Source of the DNA: Lacrimispora sp. 210928-DFI.3.58
GTDB lineage: Bacteria; Bacillota; Clostridia; Lachnospirales; Lachnospiraceae
NCBI RefSeq assembly: GCF_020554865.1
Contig: NZ_JAJCIC010000025.1
Location: 10,920 to 74,919, forward strand
Length of the DNA stretch: 64,000 nucleotides
Direction: 5' to 3'
The notes beneath the pieces are model-generated. The model did no database searches. It saw only the letters and a program-made list of their open reading frames with translations, and was not told the DNA's origin. A program made the position numbers and the translations under genes. Below, in pieces: positions 24,362 to 33,530 of this stretch. The stretch's first letter is position 1. The number at the start of each line of letters is the position of its first letter.

Positions 24362-25393
24362 ATGGCACAGAAAAAGAATCCGACCTTCAGCGATATTGCA
24401 CAGTACACGAATTTTTCAAAGACCACCATATCCAGGTACTTTAATAACCCGGATTCTCTTACCCTGGAGAACCAGGAGATCATTGCCAATGCGCTGAAGG
24501 AACTCAATTACAAGGAAAATAAGGTGGCCCGCATTCTGGCAAACGGCAAGACCGAATTTGTGGGCATCATCATTCCTGATCTGTTCAACAACTATTACTC
24601 CGAGATGCTGAACCAGATCTTGTCCACCTATGCGGAATACGGCTACAAATTCCTTGTTTTCATCGGCAATGAAAACGGGGATATCGAACGTCAGTATATC
24701 AAGGAGCTTATGGCCTACAAGATCGAGGGCCTGATCATCTTAAGCCATACCATTCCCTCCAAGGAGCTGGCAGAGCTCCAGCTTCCCATTGTCACCATTG
24801 AGAGGGAAGACAGGTACGTATGCAGCGTCAACACAGACAATTACATGGGCGCCATCCAGGCCACCAGCCTTCTGGCAAAACATGACTGTGATATCCTGAT
24901 ACACATCAATTCTCCCACCGCACCGGAGGTTCCTGCCTATGGAAGGATACAGGGCTTTCTGGATATCTGTGAGGAAAAGCATTTAAAGCACCAGATCATA
25001 TACAAGAGCTTCGGCAATACCTATGAGGAGGCCAGAAACAAGCTGGGAGAGGCCCTGAAGGAGATCAGTGAGAATTATCCCGGTCTCAAAAAGGGCATCT
25101 TTGTCTCCAATGACACTCATGCCAATATCCTTTTAAATCTTTTGTTCCAGAAATACGGTACTCTGCCTGAAGATTACCTTATTGTGGGCTTTGACAACTC
25201 CCCCATCTCCACCGAGTCTGTGATCCCCATCAGCACTGTGGGACAGCAGATCGACAGGATCGCCCACGAGGCAGTGAGTCTTCTGGTGGAGCAGATGAAT
25301 GAGCGCAAGAAAAGGCGCCCCGTCCCCCTGAAGGAGCCGATCCACAAGATCATAACTCCCGTCCTGCTGCGCAGAAGCACTACGGAGAGATAA
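24362..25393 (+). CDS. LacI-family transcriptional regulator of the sucrose/fructan locus
   Basis: DNA-binding repressor of 343 residues. The N-terminal helix-turn-helix TFSDIAQYTNFSKTTISRYFNNPDSL (about residues 7-32) with hinge helix is followed by a periplasmic-binding-like effector domain starting at EFVGIIIPDLFNNYYSEML. The ATG at 24362 is preferred to the GTG at 24353 because AAAAGG is properly spaced. It is divergent from the ABC-GH32 operon, with palindromic operators in between, so it most likely represses that operon until a fructoside is present. LacI-type activators exist, so repression is inference. Confidence 0.9.
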   Translation: MAQKKNPTFSDIAQYTNFSKTTISRYFNNPDSLTLENQEIIANALKELNYKENKVARILANGKTEFVGIIIPDLFNNYYSEMLNQILSTYAEYGYKFLVFIGNENGDIERQYIKELMAYKIEGLIILSHTIPSKELAELQLPIVTIEREDRYVCSVNTDNYMGAIQATSLLAKHDCDILIHINSPTAPEVPAYGRIQGFLDICEEKHLKHQIIYKSFGNTYEEARNKLGEALKEISENYPGLKKGIFVSNDTHANILLNLLFQKYGTLPEDYLIVGFDNSPISTESVIPISTVGQQIDRIAHEAVSLLVEQMNERKKRRPVPLKEPIHKIITPVLLRRSTTER

Positions 25394-25394
25394 A

Positions 25395-25457
25395 AAAACA
25401 GGGATGCTGCACACAGCTGCCTGACATGGCGGGCTGATGGGAAGCATCCCTGTTTTA
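25395..25457. terminator. Bidirectional terminator between the LacI-type gene and galK
   Basis: AAAACAGGGATGCT at the left pairs with AGCATCCCTGTTTT at the right, and each is flanked by A or T runs on the proper side, serving both convergent genes. Confidence 0.85.
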
Positions 25458-25474
25458 TCGGTCAAGTATATAGA

Positions 25475-26767
25475 TCAAAGCAGATCATTGATGCATACGG
25501 CGCCGTAGGGGCGGATGCTCATCCTGTAAGCGCTGTCCTTTCCGGTAGCCTTTTCAATATACTCTATGTATTCGTCTACCAGGTCATTTGGCAGCATTGC
25601 CATGATAACCCCGGCAAATCCGCCTCCATGAACACGGCAGGCACCTCTCTTTTTCTCGGCAATGAACATCTCTGTGAGAGCCAGGGTCACAGTAATGCCC
25701 TGCTCCTGGTAGCTTGAGTTGGTAAAGCAGTTCTGGAGCCATTTCCAGGAGGAGTTGCCGGAAGCAGTGATATTTGTGAGGAAGGAAGCAAAATCGTTCT
25801 CCTTTAATGCTTTTACCTCTGCCTCTACCCTCTTATTCTCCTCAAAGAAATGAAGGGCGCGGAGCACGGAGCGGTCTCCTGCAAATGCTCTCACCTCAGA
25901 AAGGTGATCGATCACATCCTTCTCTGTGATCTGGGCCAGCACCTCTTTTCCAAAGAACTGTGCTACCTTCTTCATCTCATTCGGAACAGAGGAGTAATCT
26001 GCGCTTAAGTCCGCATGTCCCTTTCCCGTCTGTACAATGATCAGGCTGTGGTCCTGGGAGCCGAAATCAAAATCAATCTTCTCCACTGCAGGAGCCTGGG
26101 GATCTACAAAATCAATGGTGATCAGTCCGCCTACTGCGCAGGCCATCTGATCCAGCAGGCCGGATGCCTTATCCCAGTAATGGTTCTCGGAGTATTTGCC
26201 AATGTGGGCATAGGCCACGGTGTCCATACGTCCCTCATTAAAGAAGGTATTTAACATGGAGCAGAGAAGCATCTCAAAGGCTGCGGAGGAGCTGACGCCC
26301 GCTGCACTGATCACATTGCTGGTGATATAGGCATTAAAACCGCCCACCAGGTAGCCTGCCTCCGTAAAGCCCTTCAGCAGTCCCTTTACCAGATCAATGG
26401 TCCCGGCTTTTTTTGCGCTGGGCTCCAGATGGTTTAAGTCGATGGTGAAATCCTGGTTATATGTCTCGCTGACGATCCGCACGCTGTCCGTTCCGTTCTT
26501 TGCAGCCACACCCACACAGTCCAGGTTGATGCTTCCGGCTAACACCTTGCCGTGATTGTGGTCCGTATGGTTTCCGCTGATCTCCGTACGTCCGGGTGAT
26601 GAGAACAGCAGCACATCCTGATCCTCCCCAAAGGTCTTGCCATACCCCTTTAACAGCTCTTCGTAGCGCCTAACATTTTCCTTCACTGCTGATTCCCCGT
26701 AAAGCTTTGCAAACAGGGCATCGGCTTTTCCACTTTTAAGCAGCTCGATCATGTCATTTCCCTTCAT
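25475..26767 (-). CDS. galK: Galactokinase
   Basis: Phosphorylates galactose at C1 in the Leloir pathway. GHMP kinase motifs are clear: the galactokinase signature GRTEISGNHTDHNHG (about 59-73), the ATP loop GVSSSAAFEML, and HGGGFAGVIMAML near the end. The length of 430 residues is slightly longer than the classic enzyme, as is common in Clostridia. ATG 26767 follows GGAGAGGG. No galT or galE is adjacent. A hairpin in the leader at 26793-26840 may matter for control. Confidence 0.94.
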   Translation of the reverse strand: MKGNDMIELLKSGKADALFAKLYGESAVKENVRRYEELLKGYGKTFGEDQDVLLFSSPGRTEISGNHTDHNHGKVLAGSINLDCVGVAAKNGTDSVRIVSETYNQDFTIDLNHLEPSAKKAGTIDLVKGLLKGFTEAGYLVGGFNAYITSNVISAAGVSSSAAFEMLLCSMLNTFFNEGRMDTVAYAHIGKYSENHYWDKASGLLDQMACAVGGLITIDFVDPQAPAVEKIDFDFGSQDHSLIIVQTGKGHADLSADYSSVPNEMKKVAQFFGKEVLAQITEKDVIDHLSEVRAFAGDRSVLRALHFFEENKRVEAEVKALKENDFASFLTNITASGNSSWKWLQNCFTNSSYQEQGITVTLALTEMFIAEKKRGACRVHGGGFAGVIMAMLPNDLVDEYIEYIEKATGKDSAYRMSIRPYGAVCINDLL

Positions 26768-26792
26768 AATTTTCCCTCTCCTTTTCCACAGA

Positions 26793-26840
26793 TAAACTAG
26801 TGTCCAGAGGGCAACGCCCTCTTTGTTATTAGTTTATCAC
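26793..26840 (-). promoter_or_regulatory. Nested inverted repeat in the galK leader
   Basis: GATAAACTA (26793-26801) is repeated in inverse form at 26832-26840, enclosing a second hairpin AGAGGGC-AAC-GCCCTCT. On the minus strand it lies 25 bases ahead of galK. It could be an operator or an RNA stem-loop; the sequence does not decide. Confidence 0.5.
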
Positions 26841-26905
26841 AAACCCATTGAGAACTACAATACAATATTCTATGATGAGATATAAAAAAAATAGAAAGAA
26901 CGTGA

Positions 26906-26911
26906 TATAAT
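26906..26911 (+). promoter_or_regulatory. Extended -10 promoter of the YhcC-type gene
   Basis: TGA-TATAAT with no clear -35 box, about 25 bases before the ribosome site of the radical SAM gene. Confidence 0.5.
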
Positions 26912-26951
26912 GGTAAGATCATAACATACACTGCAGAAAGGAGCGCTCTCT

Positions 26952-27902
26952 GTGAGCCTGACCTGGAACAATACTCCCTACCATTCCCTGGATTATGAAT
27001 TGAAGACCACCTTTGGCCGCAAAATATACAAGCTGTCCTTAGACGGAGGCATGACCTGCCCTAACCGCGATGGAACTCTGGGCACAAGAGGCTGTATTTT
27101 CTGCAGCGAAGGCGGCTCCGGCGACTTTGCTGCTCCGGCCTCCATGGATATCCGTGACCAGATCGGGGCGGCGAAGGAGCGCGTGATGAAAAAAATGCCG
27201 TTCCAGTCAGAGGGACCGGGCTTTATCGCCTACTTTCAGTCCTTTACCAACACCTATGCCCCTGTTCCCTATCTGCGCTCCCTGTTTACCCAGGCCATTC
27301 TCCACCCGGATATTGCAGGCCTTTCCATCGGCACAAGGCCTGACTGCTTAGATGGTGATGTTCTCGCCCTCTTAAGGGAACTAAATGCCATAAAGCCTGT
27401 CTGGGTCGAATTGGGACTTCAGACCATCCATGAGGAGTCTGCCCGTTTTATACGGAGGGGCTACGGGCTCCCTGTATTTGAGGCTGCCCTTGCCGGTCTA
27501 AAGGAAGCAGGCATCACTGTGATCGTCCATGTGATCCTGGGCCTTCCCGGAGAATCCCGGGACATGATGAGGGAAACGGCTGCCTATCTGGCCTCACGTC
27601 CCATAGATGGGATCAAGCTCCAGCTCCTCCACATATTAAAAGGGACGGATCTGGCAGATATCTACCAAACCCATCCCTTCCCTGTTTTCACAATGGATTC
27701 CTATATTGACCTTGTCATTGACTGTGTGGAGCTTCTGCCCCCTTCTATCACCATCCACAGGCTCACAGGCGACGGCCCCAAGAGCCTTCTCATCGCTCCC
27801 CTCTGGAGTGCCAACAAGCGCCAGGTGCTGAACGGCTTTGCAAAGCGTTTTAAAGAGAGGCAGACCTGGCAGTCACGGCTCTGGAACGGTCATACGTTAT
27901 AG
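26952..27902 (+). CDS. Radical SAM protein, TIGR01212/YhcC family
   Basis: A 316-residue radical SAM enzyme. The cluster cysteines are C36, C48 and C51 in TCPNRDGTLGTRGCIFC, the CX11CX2C spacing that marks the YhcC/TIGR01212 family and resembles the Elp3-like group. The GTG at 26952, spaced about 9 bases from AAAGGAG, is the start. Other features are LSIGTRPDCL and WVELGLQTIHEESARFIRRGY. The reaction is not established for this family, though an RNA-related role is sometimes proposed. Its end overlaps the convergent CapA gene by 6 bases. Confidence 0.88.
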   Translation: MSLTWNNTPYHSLDYELKTTFGRKIYKLSLDGGMTCPNRDGTLGTRGCIFCSEGGSGDFAAPASMDIRDQIGAAKERVMKKMPFQSEGPGFIAYFQSFTNTYAPVPYLRSLFTQAILHPDIAGLSIGTRPDCLDGDVLALLRELNAIKPVWVELGLQTIHEESARFIRRGYGLPVFEAALAGLKEAGITVIVHVILGLPGESRDMMRETAAYLASRPIDGIKLQLLHILKGTDLADIYQTHPFPVFTMDSYIDLVIDCVELLPPSITIHRLTGDGPKSLLIAPLWSANKRQVLNGFAKRFKERQTWQSRLWNGHTL

Positions 27903-29192
27903 CGCCGGCACATGCGATTCATTTACAGGCATGATCACCCCGTCTGCCGACACAGCTGCCCCATAGGAGAGACCGGTGATATACTGGTAAAAGTCCTGCT
28001 TTTCCTGCTCTCCTGTCAGCGCCCTTGTATATCCGGCAGAGGAGGTGCCCGGCGTAAGCGACAGGGTGGTCTCCTCCCCGTCCCACTCCGCTGTCAGGAG
28101 GGCGGTCTTCGGTATGCTGCTCCCGAACACGAAATTCCCCAGGCTGTACACGATGGGCTTTCCCTTATAATATTCCATTCCCTGGAGCACATGGGGATGG
28201 CTGCCGATCACAAGGTCGGCTCCTGCATCAATGTACTGCTTCCCCAGACCCCTCTGATACTCCTCCGGCCTGTCCCTGCGCTCAATCCCCCAGTGCACAT
28301 ATACTACCACATAATCACAGCTCTCCCGGACCTTCCGGATATCCTCCAGAAGAAGGGTGGGATCATAGGTGGTGAGCATGCCCGGCGTTGTGGCTGTTGC
28401 ATTCCAGGAGCCCACGGGGATCACCCTGGAAGCCCCCAAAAAGCCGATCCTTTTGCCCTTTACCTCAAGGATCACCGGCTTTCTGGCTTCCTCCAGATCC
28501 CTTCCGGCGCCCACCCGGTATATTCCCGCTTCATCCAGAACATCACAGGTATCCACCAGGGCATCTGTGCCGAAATCCAGGGCATGGTTGTTTGCAAGGG
28601 TCACTATGTCGATGCCCATTTCGTGGAACAGGGATACCTTTTCCGGCGCCAGGCGGAAGGTAAACTGCTTGTCCTCCGCCGCCTTTCCTCTGCTGCTGAA
28701 GGGAAATTCCTCATTGACCATGAACAGGTCACTGCTGTCGATCACTGTCTGAAGCCCCTCATCCACCACGCCGCGGATGCCTCCGCCCCGCTCATAGGCT
28801 GCCAGCACGTGGTCTGAGAGAAGGACATCACCTGCAAAGACAAGGCGGATAGGGCCATTATCCTCTTCGAGCGTCTCCTCCGCCCGGCTCTCAAAAAGCT
28901 GCGCATCTGCCCCCTCACGGCTGCCATCCTCACTGCCCTCAGCGCCTTTGTTTCCGCCCAGATTGATCTCTCCCTCCGGGGATCCTGCGTTCCCGCCTCT
29001 TCCCGCCTCTCTGTTTTGGAAGCTTCCGTTTTCATTGCTTCCGGCATTTTCCCCTAAAAATGCCTCCTGCTCCATCTGCTTCGAGCTCACATAGGAGGTC
29101 CTTGACCCATGCCAGATAAAAAAGCCTGCTATAACTGCAAGCAGCAGCCCCATAAAGCAGGCCGCTGCCAACATCCATTTTTTTCCTCTCAT
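27897..29192 (-). CDS. CapA-family membrane-anchored metallophosphatase-like protein
   Basis: A 431-residue PGA_cap (poly-gamma-glutamate synthesis CapA) family protein. One N-terminal membrane anchor (residues 6-27) is followed by a Gly/Glu/Asn-rich linker to about residue 105, then the metallophosphatase-like domain with FAGDVLLSDHVL, TLANNHALDFG, YVHWGIE, GSHPHVLQGMEYY and YSLGNFVFG. It probably acts outside the membrane on cell-wall or capsule material. There are no capB or capC neighbours, so polyglutamate synthesis itself is unlikely. True substrate unknown. Confidence 0.88.
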   Translation of the reverse strand: MRGKKWMLAAACFMGLLLAVIAGFFIWHGSRTSYVSSKQMEQEAFLGENAGSNENGSFQNREAGRGGNAGSPEGEINLGGNKGAEGSEDGSREGADAQLFESRAEETLEEDNGPIRLVFAGDVLLSDHVLAAYERGGGIRGVVDEGLQTVIDSSDLFMVNEEFPFSSRGKAAEDKQFTFRLAPEKVSLFHEMGIDIVTLANNHALDFGTDALVDTCDVLDEAGIYRVGAGRDLEEARKPVILEVKGKRIGFLGASRVIPVGSWNATATTPGMLTTYDPTLLLEDIRKVRESCDYVVVYVHWGIERRDRPEEYQRGLGKQYIDAGADLVIGSHPHVLQGMEYYKGKPIVYSLGNFVFGSSIPKTALLTAEWDGEETTLSLTPGTSSAGYTRALTGEQEKQDFYQYITGLSYGAAVSADGVIMPVNESHVPAL

Positions 29193-29214
29193 AACCTGAT
29201 ATTTCCTTTGATCT

Positions 29215-29367
29215 ATCGTAACAGTTCAGACGGTCTTCTTGCCCGGCTAGGCCGGACAAGAAGCATCGGATGTCCATCCGATGTGGAAATCTATGAAAAA
29301 ATGGCCTTACAAGCAAGCTTGACGGCTATTTTTTCATAGATTCCCCCGCCGTCTGAACTGTTACGAT
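29215..29367. repeat. Palindromic element, family A copy 2 (153 bp)
   Basis: Perfect 19-base terminal inverted repeats (29215-29233 and 29349-29367, ATCGTAACAGTTCAGACGG) enclose the family segment TCTTCTTGCCCGGC, a CATCGGATG/CATCCGATG hairpin and a further inverted pair around AATCTATGAAAAAATGGCC. It occupies nearly the whole gap between the CapA gene and degV and abuts the degV stop codon. There is no coding capacity; it looks like a non-autonomous palindromic element. Confidence 0.8.
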
Positions 29368-30234
29368 CTATTCTCCGATTGCCAGTACGATGCCGCCGTC
29401 ATTGGCGTATACGGTTGCCACTCCTGCGGCGTTGGTGATAACGATTTCCTTAAAGGAAGCCCGCTTTTCCAGCTCTCCCTTGACATACATCGCACGCTGG
29501 GGATTATTCACATGACATACCACTGCGCGCTTATCTGCCGTATTCCCGGCCTCCTTCACTGCAATGTCACACATGCGCTGCAGGCCCTTGTTGATGCCCC
29601 TTGCCTGGTCCAGCTTGATGATGGTGCCGCTGTCTGCCCCCATCACCGGCTTGATATTCAGGGCTGTGGCAAAAAATGCCTGAAGTCCTGAGAGCCTTCC
29701 GTTCTTGCGGAGAGTTTCCAGGCTTTCCAGGACGAAATAGGTCTTCATCCTGTCTCTGAATACAAGTGTCTTGTCCACGACCTCCTCAAAGGAAAGTCCG
29801 GCCTCACAGAGTGACTGGATCTGCAGGGCAATGTTCAGCTCTCCTGCTGATGCGGAAAGGGAATCGATCACCTCCACCTTCTTCATCTCTTCCTGCCTTC
29901 CGCTCTCCGCCATCTCTTCCTCGTAAAGCTTCTTTGCCAGCAGGGCAGAATTGTAACTGCCGCTGAGATGATTAGAGATCGTGATAACAAAAATGCTCTC
30001 CGCCTCCGCCTCCTCATATGCCTTCTTAAAAATCTCCGGTGACGGGCAGGCAGTCTTCGGACTCTCCGGACATGCGTTTACCAACTGAATAAATGACTTC
30101 TGGTCAAAGGTCTCATCATCTACTACCTGGGTATTCCCCACCTGCAGGGTCAGAGGGATCATCTGATACCTGGGATCCTTTTTCATCTCTTCTGTCAGGT
30201 CAAGGCAGCTGTCTCCAATGATCTTATAAGTCAT
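29368..30234 (-). CDS. DegV family fatty-acid-binding protein
   Basis: A 288-residue DegV-fold protein. Such proteins bind fatty acids, and some supply the FakB role for the fatty acid kinase FakA. Features include IIGDSCLDLTEEM at the start, ISNHLSGSYNSALLAK with the conserved lipid-contacting serine region, and ETLRKNGRLSGLQAF. No fakA neighbour is present. It is a single gene flanked downstream by palindromic element A2. The lipid role is from family knowledge. Confidence 0.9.
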   Translation of the reverse strand: MTYKIIGDSCLDLTEEMKKDPRYQMIPLTLQVGNTQVVDDETFDQKSFIQLVNACPESPKTACPSPEIFKKAYEEAEAESIFVITISNHLSGSYNSALLAKKLYEEEMAESGRQEEMKKVEVIDSLSASAGELNIALQIQSLCEAGLSFEEVVDKTLVFRDRMKTYFVLESLETLRKNGRLSGLQAFFATALNIKPVMGADSGTIIKLDQARGINKGLQRMCDIAVKEAGNTADKRAVVCHVNNPQRAMYVKGELEKRASFKEIVITNAAGVATVYANDGGIVLAIGE

Positions 30235-30339
30235 AATAATGTCCTCCGGTTTTTCTATCCGTGCATTTTAACACGTAGTTTTAATTACTACTTATTATAA
30301 CAGTATGTATCATAAAATGCAATCACTATTCATCTCCAG

Positions 30340-30399
30340 TTTCGGCATGCTGCTCCGCGGCTGCCGGGAGGACGGCCGGTGCGGCTTTGCTAAGCCCCC
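30340..30399. repeat. Possible one-arm fragment of palindromic family C
   Basis: The stretch TTTCGGCATGCTGCTCCGCG... through ...GCGGCTTTGCTAAG resembles, with several mismatches, the left outer arm of the elements at 50860 and 57971 (shared CCGCGGCTGC, GGAGG, GG-CGG-GCG and CTTTGC). No right arm follows. It may be a degenerate half copy. Confidence 0.4.
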
Positions 30400-30407
30400 A
30401 ATTCTTC

Positions 30408-31202
30408 CTACTCTGCCGGAGAGATACTTGCAAACACGCTGTCCGCCTGCGCTCTCAGCTCGTCAAAATAGTCAAAATGCAGCTCCAGCATCACTCCATC
30501 CAGCATTCTCACATATTTGTCAGAGTGGTGGGCCGTGCCGTCGCTGAAGGCCAGGGATGTTCTGCAGGCCTTATACTCATAGCCTCCGATGGAGATGGGG
30601 CCTGCAAAGTCCATCTTGTACTCATACTTTCCCTGCTCTGCCGCAAACTGCCCCAGATAGGTGTCCATATCGGTCTCCGGCTGCAGGAAATCCAGTGTAA
30701 TGCGGTAGCTCAGCTCCGGATCATCCTCCTCCACATGTTCTCCTCCTGCCAGGGGATAGGTGCCCTTACTGCCGTCTCCCAGCTTCATGACCGCAGCCTC
30801 CGGGAAGGTCATACGGATGTCCGCCCAGCGGTTTCTATATGTTTTTCCCTCAATCCTTCCCAATTCCAGCTCCACTGCCTGGCGTTCCTTTCCCTCCAGC
30901 CAGAACCCGTCGGCTCCAAAGGTATACTGGATGCCGTCAATGGTCTTCGTGGCAGACAATATCATATGCCCCTCTTCATCCACATATTTCCATCTTCCGC
31001 CCTCCTCGATCCAGGCGCTGTGCTGAAGCTGGCCGTTTTCATCTGTATGGCAGAACCGGCCGCTCTCGTCCAGCACCCATGTCCCCGGCGCTCCGGCTGC
31101 CTGGGTTCCCTGATCTGCCCATGTACACATGGCTCCTGCCATCCACACTGCTGTTCCCAATGCAAAGGCCGTGATATATTTTCTCATCTGATTTTTCTTC
31201 AT
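30408..31202 (-). CDS. Secreted protein with N-terminal wall-binding repeats, unknown C-terminal domain
   Basis: A 264-residue protein with a signal peptide (MKKNQMRKYITAFALGTAVWMAGAMC..ADQ, cleavage near residue 30). Two to three choline/cell-wall-binding-like repeats follow (TWVLDESGRFCHTDENGQLQHSAWIEEGGRWKYVDEEGHM), about residues 38-95. The remaining 165 residues form a domain I do not recognise, with WADIRMTFPEA and a C-terminal amphipathic helix. ATG 31202 is preferred because GGAGGG lies 8 bases upstream. Probably surface-attached; function unknown. Confidence 0.75.
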   Translation of the reverse strand: MKKNQMRKYITAFALGTAVWMAGAMCTWADQGTQAAGAPGTWVLDESGRFCHTDENGQLQHSAWIEEGGRWKYVDEEGHMILSATKTIDGIQYTFGADGFWLEGKERQAVELELGRIEGKTYRNRWADIRMTFPEAAVMKLGDGSKGTYPLAGGEHVEEDDPELSYRITLDFLQPETDMDTYLGQFAAEQGKYEYKMDFAGPISIGGYEYKACRTSLAFSDGTAHHSDKYVRMLDGVMLELHFDYFDELRAQADSVFASISPAE

Positions 31203-31344
31203 CGTCCATCCCTCCATTTTCTGTATTCCCCCTATCCTTTGTAAACAGATGCTTCCAGCATATAATAACCTTTGGAAATAGTCAACACCCTCGTTGCCCG
31301 CGGGAAGCAGGCTGTTTCTGCCCTATATCTCCGGACAGCCAAAC

Positions 31345-31385
31345 GTAAAAAGGACCGGACAATGCTGCCCGGCCCCTTGGCACCG
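31345..31385 (-). terminator. Terminator of htpG
   Basis: On the minus strand a GGGGCCGGGCA-type stem pairs with TGTCCGGTCC and is followed by TTTTT, about 20 bases after the htpG stop. Confidence 0.7.
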
Positions 31386-31403
31386 ACTACCTGTTTTCCT
31401 GAT

Positions 31404-33416
31404 CTATTCTGCCTTCTGTCCGGCCATGATCATCATGATCTCATTGCTGCGGCTTACAAATTTTGTCATCCGTTCCGGTGACAGCTGGCCGTGGCTTAAG
31501 CTTGCAAGGTCATAGAGCTGTTCGCAGATGACCTGGGTGTTCTCCCCCTCCTTGTTCTCCAGCACATATTTTACCAGAGGATGGTTGGCATTCAGAACCA
31601 GAGTCTCTCCCATACCTCCGAACATGCTCATGTCCATGGAGCCGCCCATGCTGTACATCTTCATCATATCCTGCATGCGGCGTGTTTCCTCTGATACAGT
31701 GATCATGGAGGCAACTCCGGCAGACTTCATTTTCTCCACCTTGATATCCAGCTTGTCATTATTCAAAGCTTTCTTGAATACCTCTGTCAGCTCCTCGGAG
31801 GACTTCTTGAACTCCTCGTCATCCTCCTTTACCTCTTCCTTGAAGGCGGCATTTAAGTCTGTGTCAATGCGCAGGAACTTCACGCCCTCCTTCTTCTGCT
31901 CCACGTGGCTGATAAATGGATTGTCAATGGCAGCAGGCATGATCACTGCGTCAATGTTCTCCTCCTTGAACAGGTTGATATACTGGCTCTGCTCCTTCTC
32001 ATCTGTCACGTAGAAGATGGTATTCTCATGCTTTTCTTTGTTCTCATCCAGGCAGTCCTGAAGGGTCAGATACTTGCCCTCTAAGTTCTTGTACAGGATG
32101 TAATCGCCCATTTTTTCTGAGAACTTTTCATCCTTAATGTAGCCGAACTTGATGAAGGGAGCGATATCGTCCCAGTATTTCTCATAGTTTTCCCTGTCTG
32201 TCTTGCACATGCCGGAGAGCTTGTCTGCTACCTTCTTTGTAATGTAATCAGATATCTTCTTCACAAAGCCGTCATTCTGAAGGGCGCTTCTTGATACGTT
32301 AAGAGGCAGATCCGGGCAGTCGATGACACCCTTTAACAGCATCAGGAACTCCGGAATGACCTCCTTGATATTATCTGCAATAAATACCTGATTATTGTAC
32401 AGCTTGATGGTTCCCTCCAGGCTGTCGTACTCCATATTGATCTTCGGGAAGTACAGGATTCCCTTTAAGTTGAAGGGATAATCCATGTTCAGGTGGATCC
32501 AGAACAGCGGCTCCTTGTAATCTCTGAATACCTTGCGGTAGAAGTCCTTGTACTCCTCCTCACTGCACTCATTTGGATGCTTGTTCCACAGGGGATGGAT
32601 GTCATTTAAGGCAACAGGGCGCTTTAAGATCTTATATTTCTCTCTGGAGGGCTCTACCTCAACAGTCTCCTTTGTGCCGTCCTCCTTCTCCTTTTCCTCT
32701 GTCTTAGCCGGCTCAATGACGGTTTCCACAACGGTGTCCTTCTCAGTGAGCTCGTCCTTCTCTATGGTCTCATACTGTGGCTCTGCTGTCTCGTTCTTTA
32801 AGAAGATCTCCACCGGCATAAAGGCACAATATTTCTCAATGACCTCTCTTGCCCTGTACTCGTTGCAGAACTCTGTGCTGTCCTCGTTGAGGTACAGGGT
32901 GATGCTGGTTCCTGTCTCAGCCTTCTCCCCTTCTGTCATCTCAAAGTCAATACCGCCCTCAGATTCCCAGTGCACAGGCTTTGCATCCTTCTGGTAGGAC
33001 AGAGAATCGATGGTCACCTTGTCGGCTACCATGAAAGCGGAATAGAAGCCCAGGCCGAAGTGACCGATGATCTGGTCCTCGTTGGCCTTGTCCTTATACT
33101 TCTCCATAAAGTCCTGGACGCCGGAAAATGCGATCTGGTTGATGTATTTATCGATCTCTTCCTCTGTCATGCCCAGGCCGTTATCTGTGATCGTAATGGT
33201 CTTGTCGTTCTGGTTCACACTTACCTGGACCTTATAATCCACATCCTCCGGCTTCTCATATTCGCCCATGAGCTCCAGCTTTTTCAGCTTTGTGATCGCG
33301 TCACAGCCATTGCTGATAAGCTCTCTGTAGAAAATGTCGTGGTCAGAATACAGCCACTTTTTGATCACAGGGAAAATGTTCTCGCTTGTAATTGATAAAC
33401 TGCCTTTCTTTGCCAT
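31404..33416 (-). CDS. htpG: Molecular chaperone HtpG (Hsp90)
   Basis: ATP-dependent chaperone dimer of 670 residues. The N-terminal GHKL ATPase motifs are ELISNGCDAITKLKKLE, ITDNGLGMTEEEI and IGHFGLGFYSAFMVADKV. Middle and C-terminal dimerisation domains follow. A highly acidic, lysine-rich insertion (about residues 215-260, EKDTVVETVIEPAKTEEKEKEDG) sits after the N-terminal domain, longer than in the E. coli protein. It is controlled by its own promoter with a perfect CIRCE element just upstream. Confidence 0.96.
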   Translation of the reverse strand: MAKKGSLSITSENIFPVIKKWLYSDHDIFYRELISNGCDAITKLKKLELMGEYEKPEDVDYKVQVSVNQNDKTITITDNGLGMTEEEIDKYINQIAFSGVQDFMEKYKDKANEDQIIGHFGLGFYSAFMVADKVTIDSLSYQKDAKPVHWESEGGIDFEMTEGEKAETGTSITLYLNEDSTEFCNEYRAREVIEKYCAFMPVEIFLKNETAEPQYETIEKDELTEKDTVVETVIEPAKTEEKEKEDGTKETVEVEPSREKYKILKRPVALNDIHPLWNKHPNECSEEEYKDFYRKVFRDYKEPLFWIHLNMDYPFNLKGILYFPKINMEYDSLEGTIKLYNNQVFIADNIKEVIPEFLMLLKGVIDCPDLPLNVSRSALQNDGFVKKISDYITKKVADKLSGMCKTDRENYEKYWDDIAPFIKFGYIKDEKFSEKMGDYILYKNLEGKYLTLQDCLDENKEKHENTIFYVTDEKEQSQYINLFKEENIDAVIMPAAIDNPFISHVEQKKEGVKFLRIDTDLNAAFKEEVKEDDEEFKKSSEELTEVFKKALNNDKLDIKVEKMKSAGVASMITVSEETRRMQDMMKMYSMGGSMDMSMFGGMGETLVLNANHPLVKYVLENKEGENTQVICEQLYDLASLSHGQLSPERMTKFVSRSNEIMMIMAGQKAE

Positions 33417-33530
33417 AATTCATGCGCCTCTTTCTTATATCATTTATCATTTCACCGTATGACGGCGTACTTGCCCTTTCGCTTTCCTGCCTGACATACA
33501 TTTTGACCGAACAGTTTGTTCACAAGGTAC

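Noticed and set aside
27912..28817. Long open frame opposite the CapA-type gene (301 codons)
   Set aside because: Shadow of a well-supported gene on the other strand; composition is rich in His, Cys and Pro and shows no family features or ribosome site.
33507..33523. CGAACAGTTTGTTC as a LexA box upstream of htpG
   Set aside because: Spacing between the half-sites is five rather than four bases, and the CIRCE element explains regulation of this gene.
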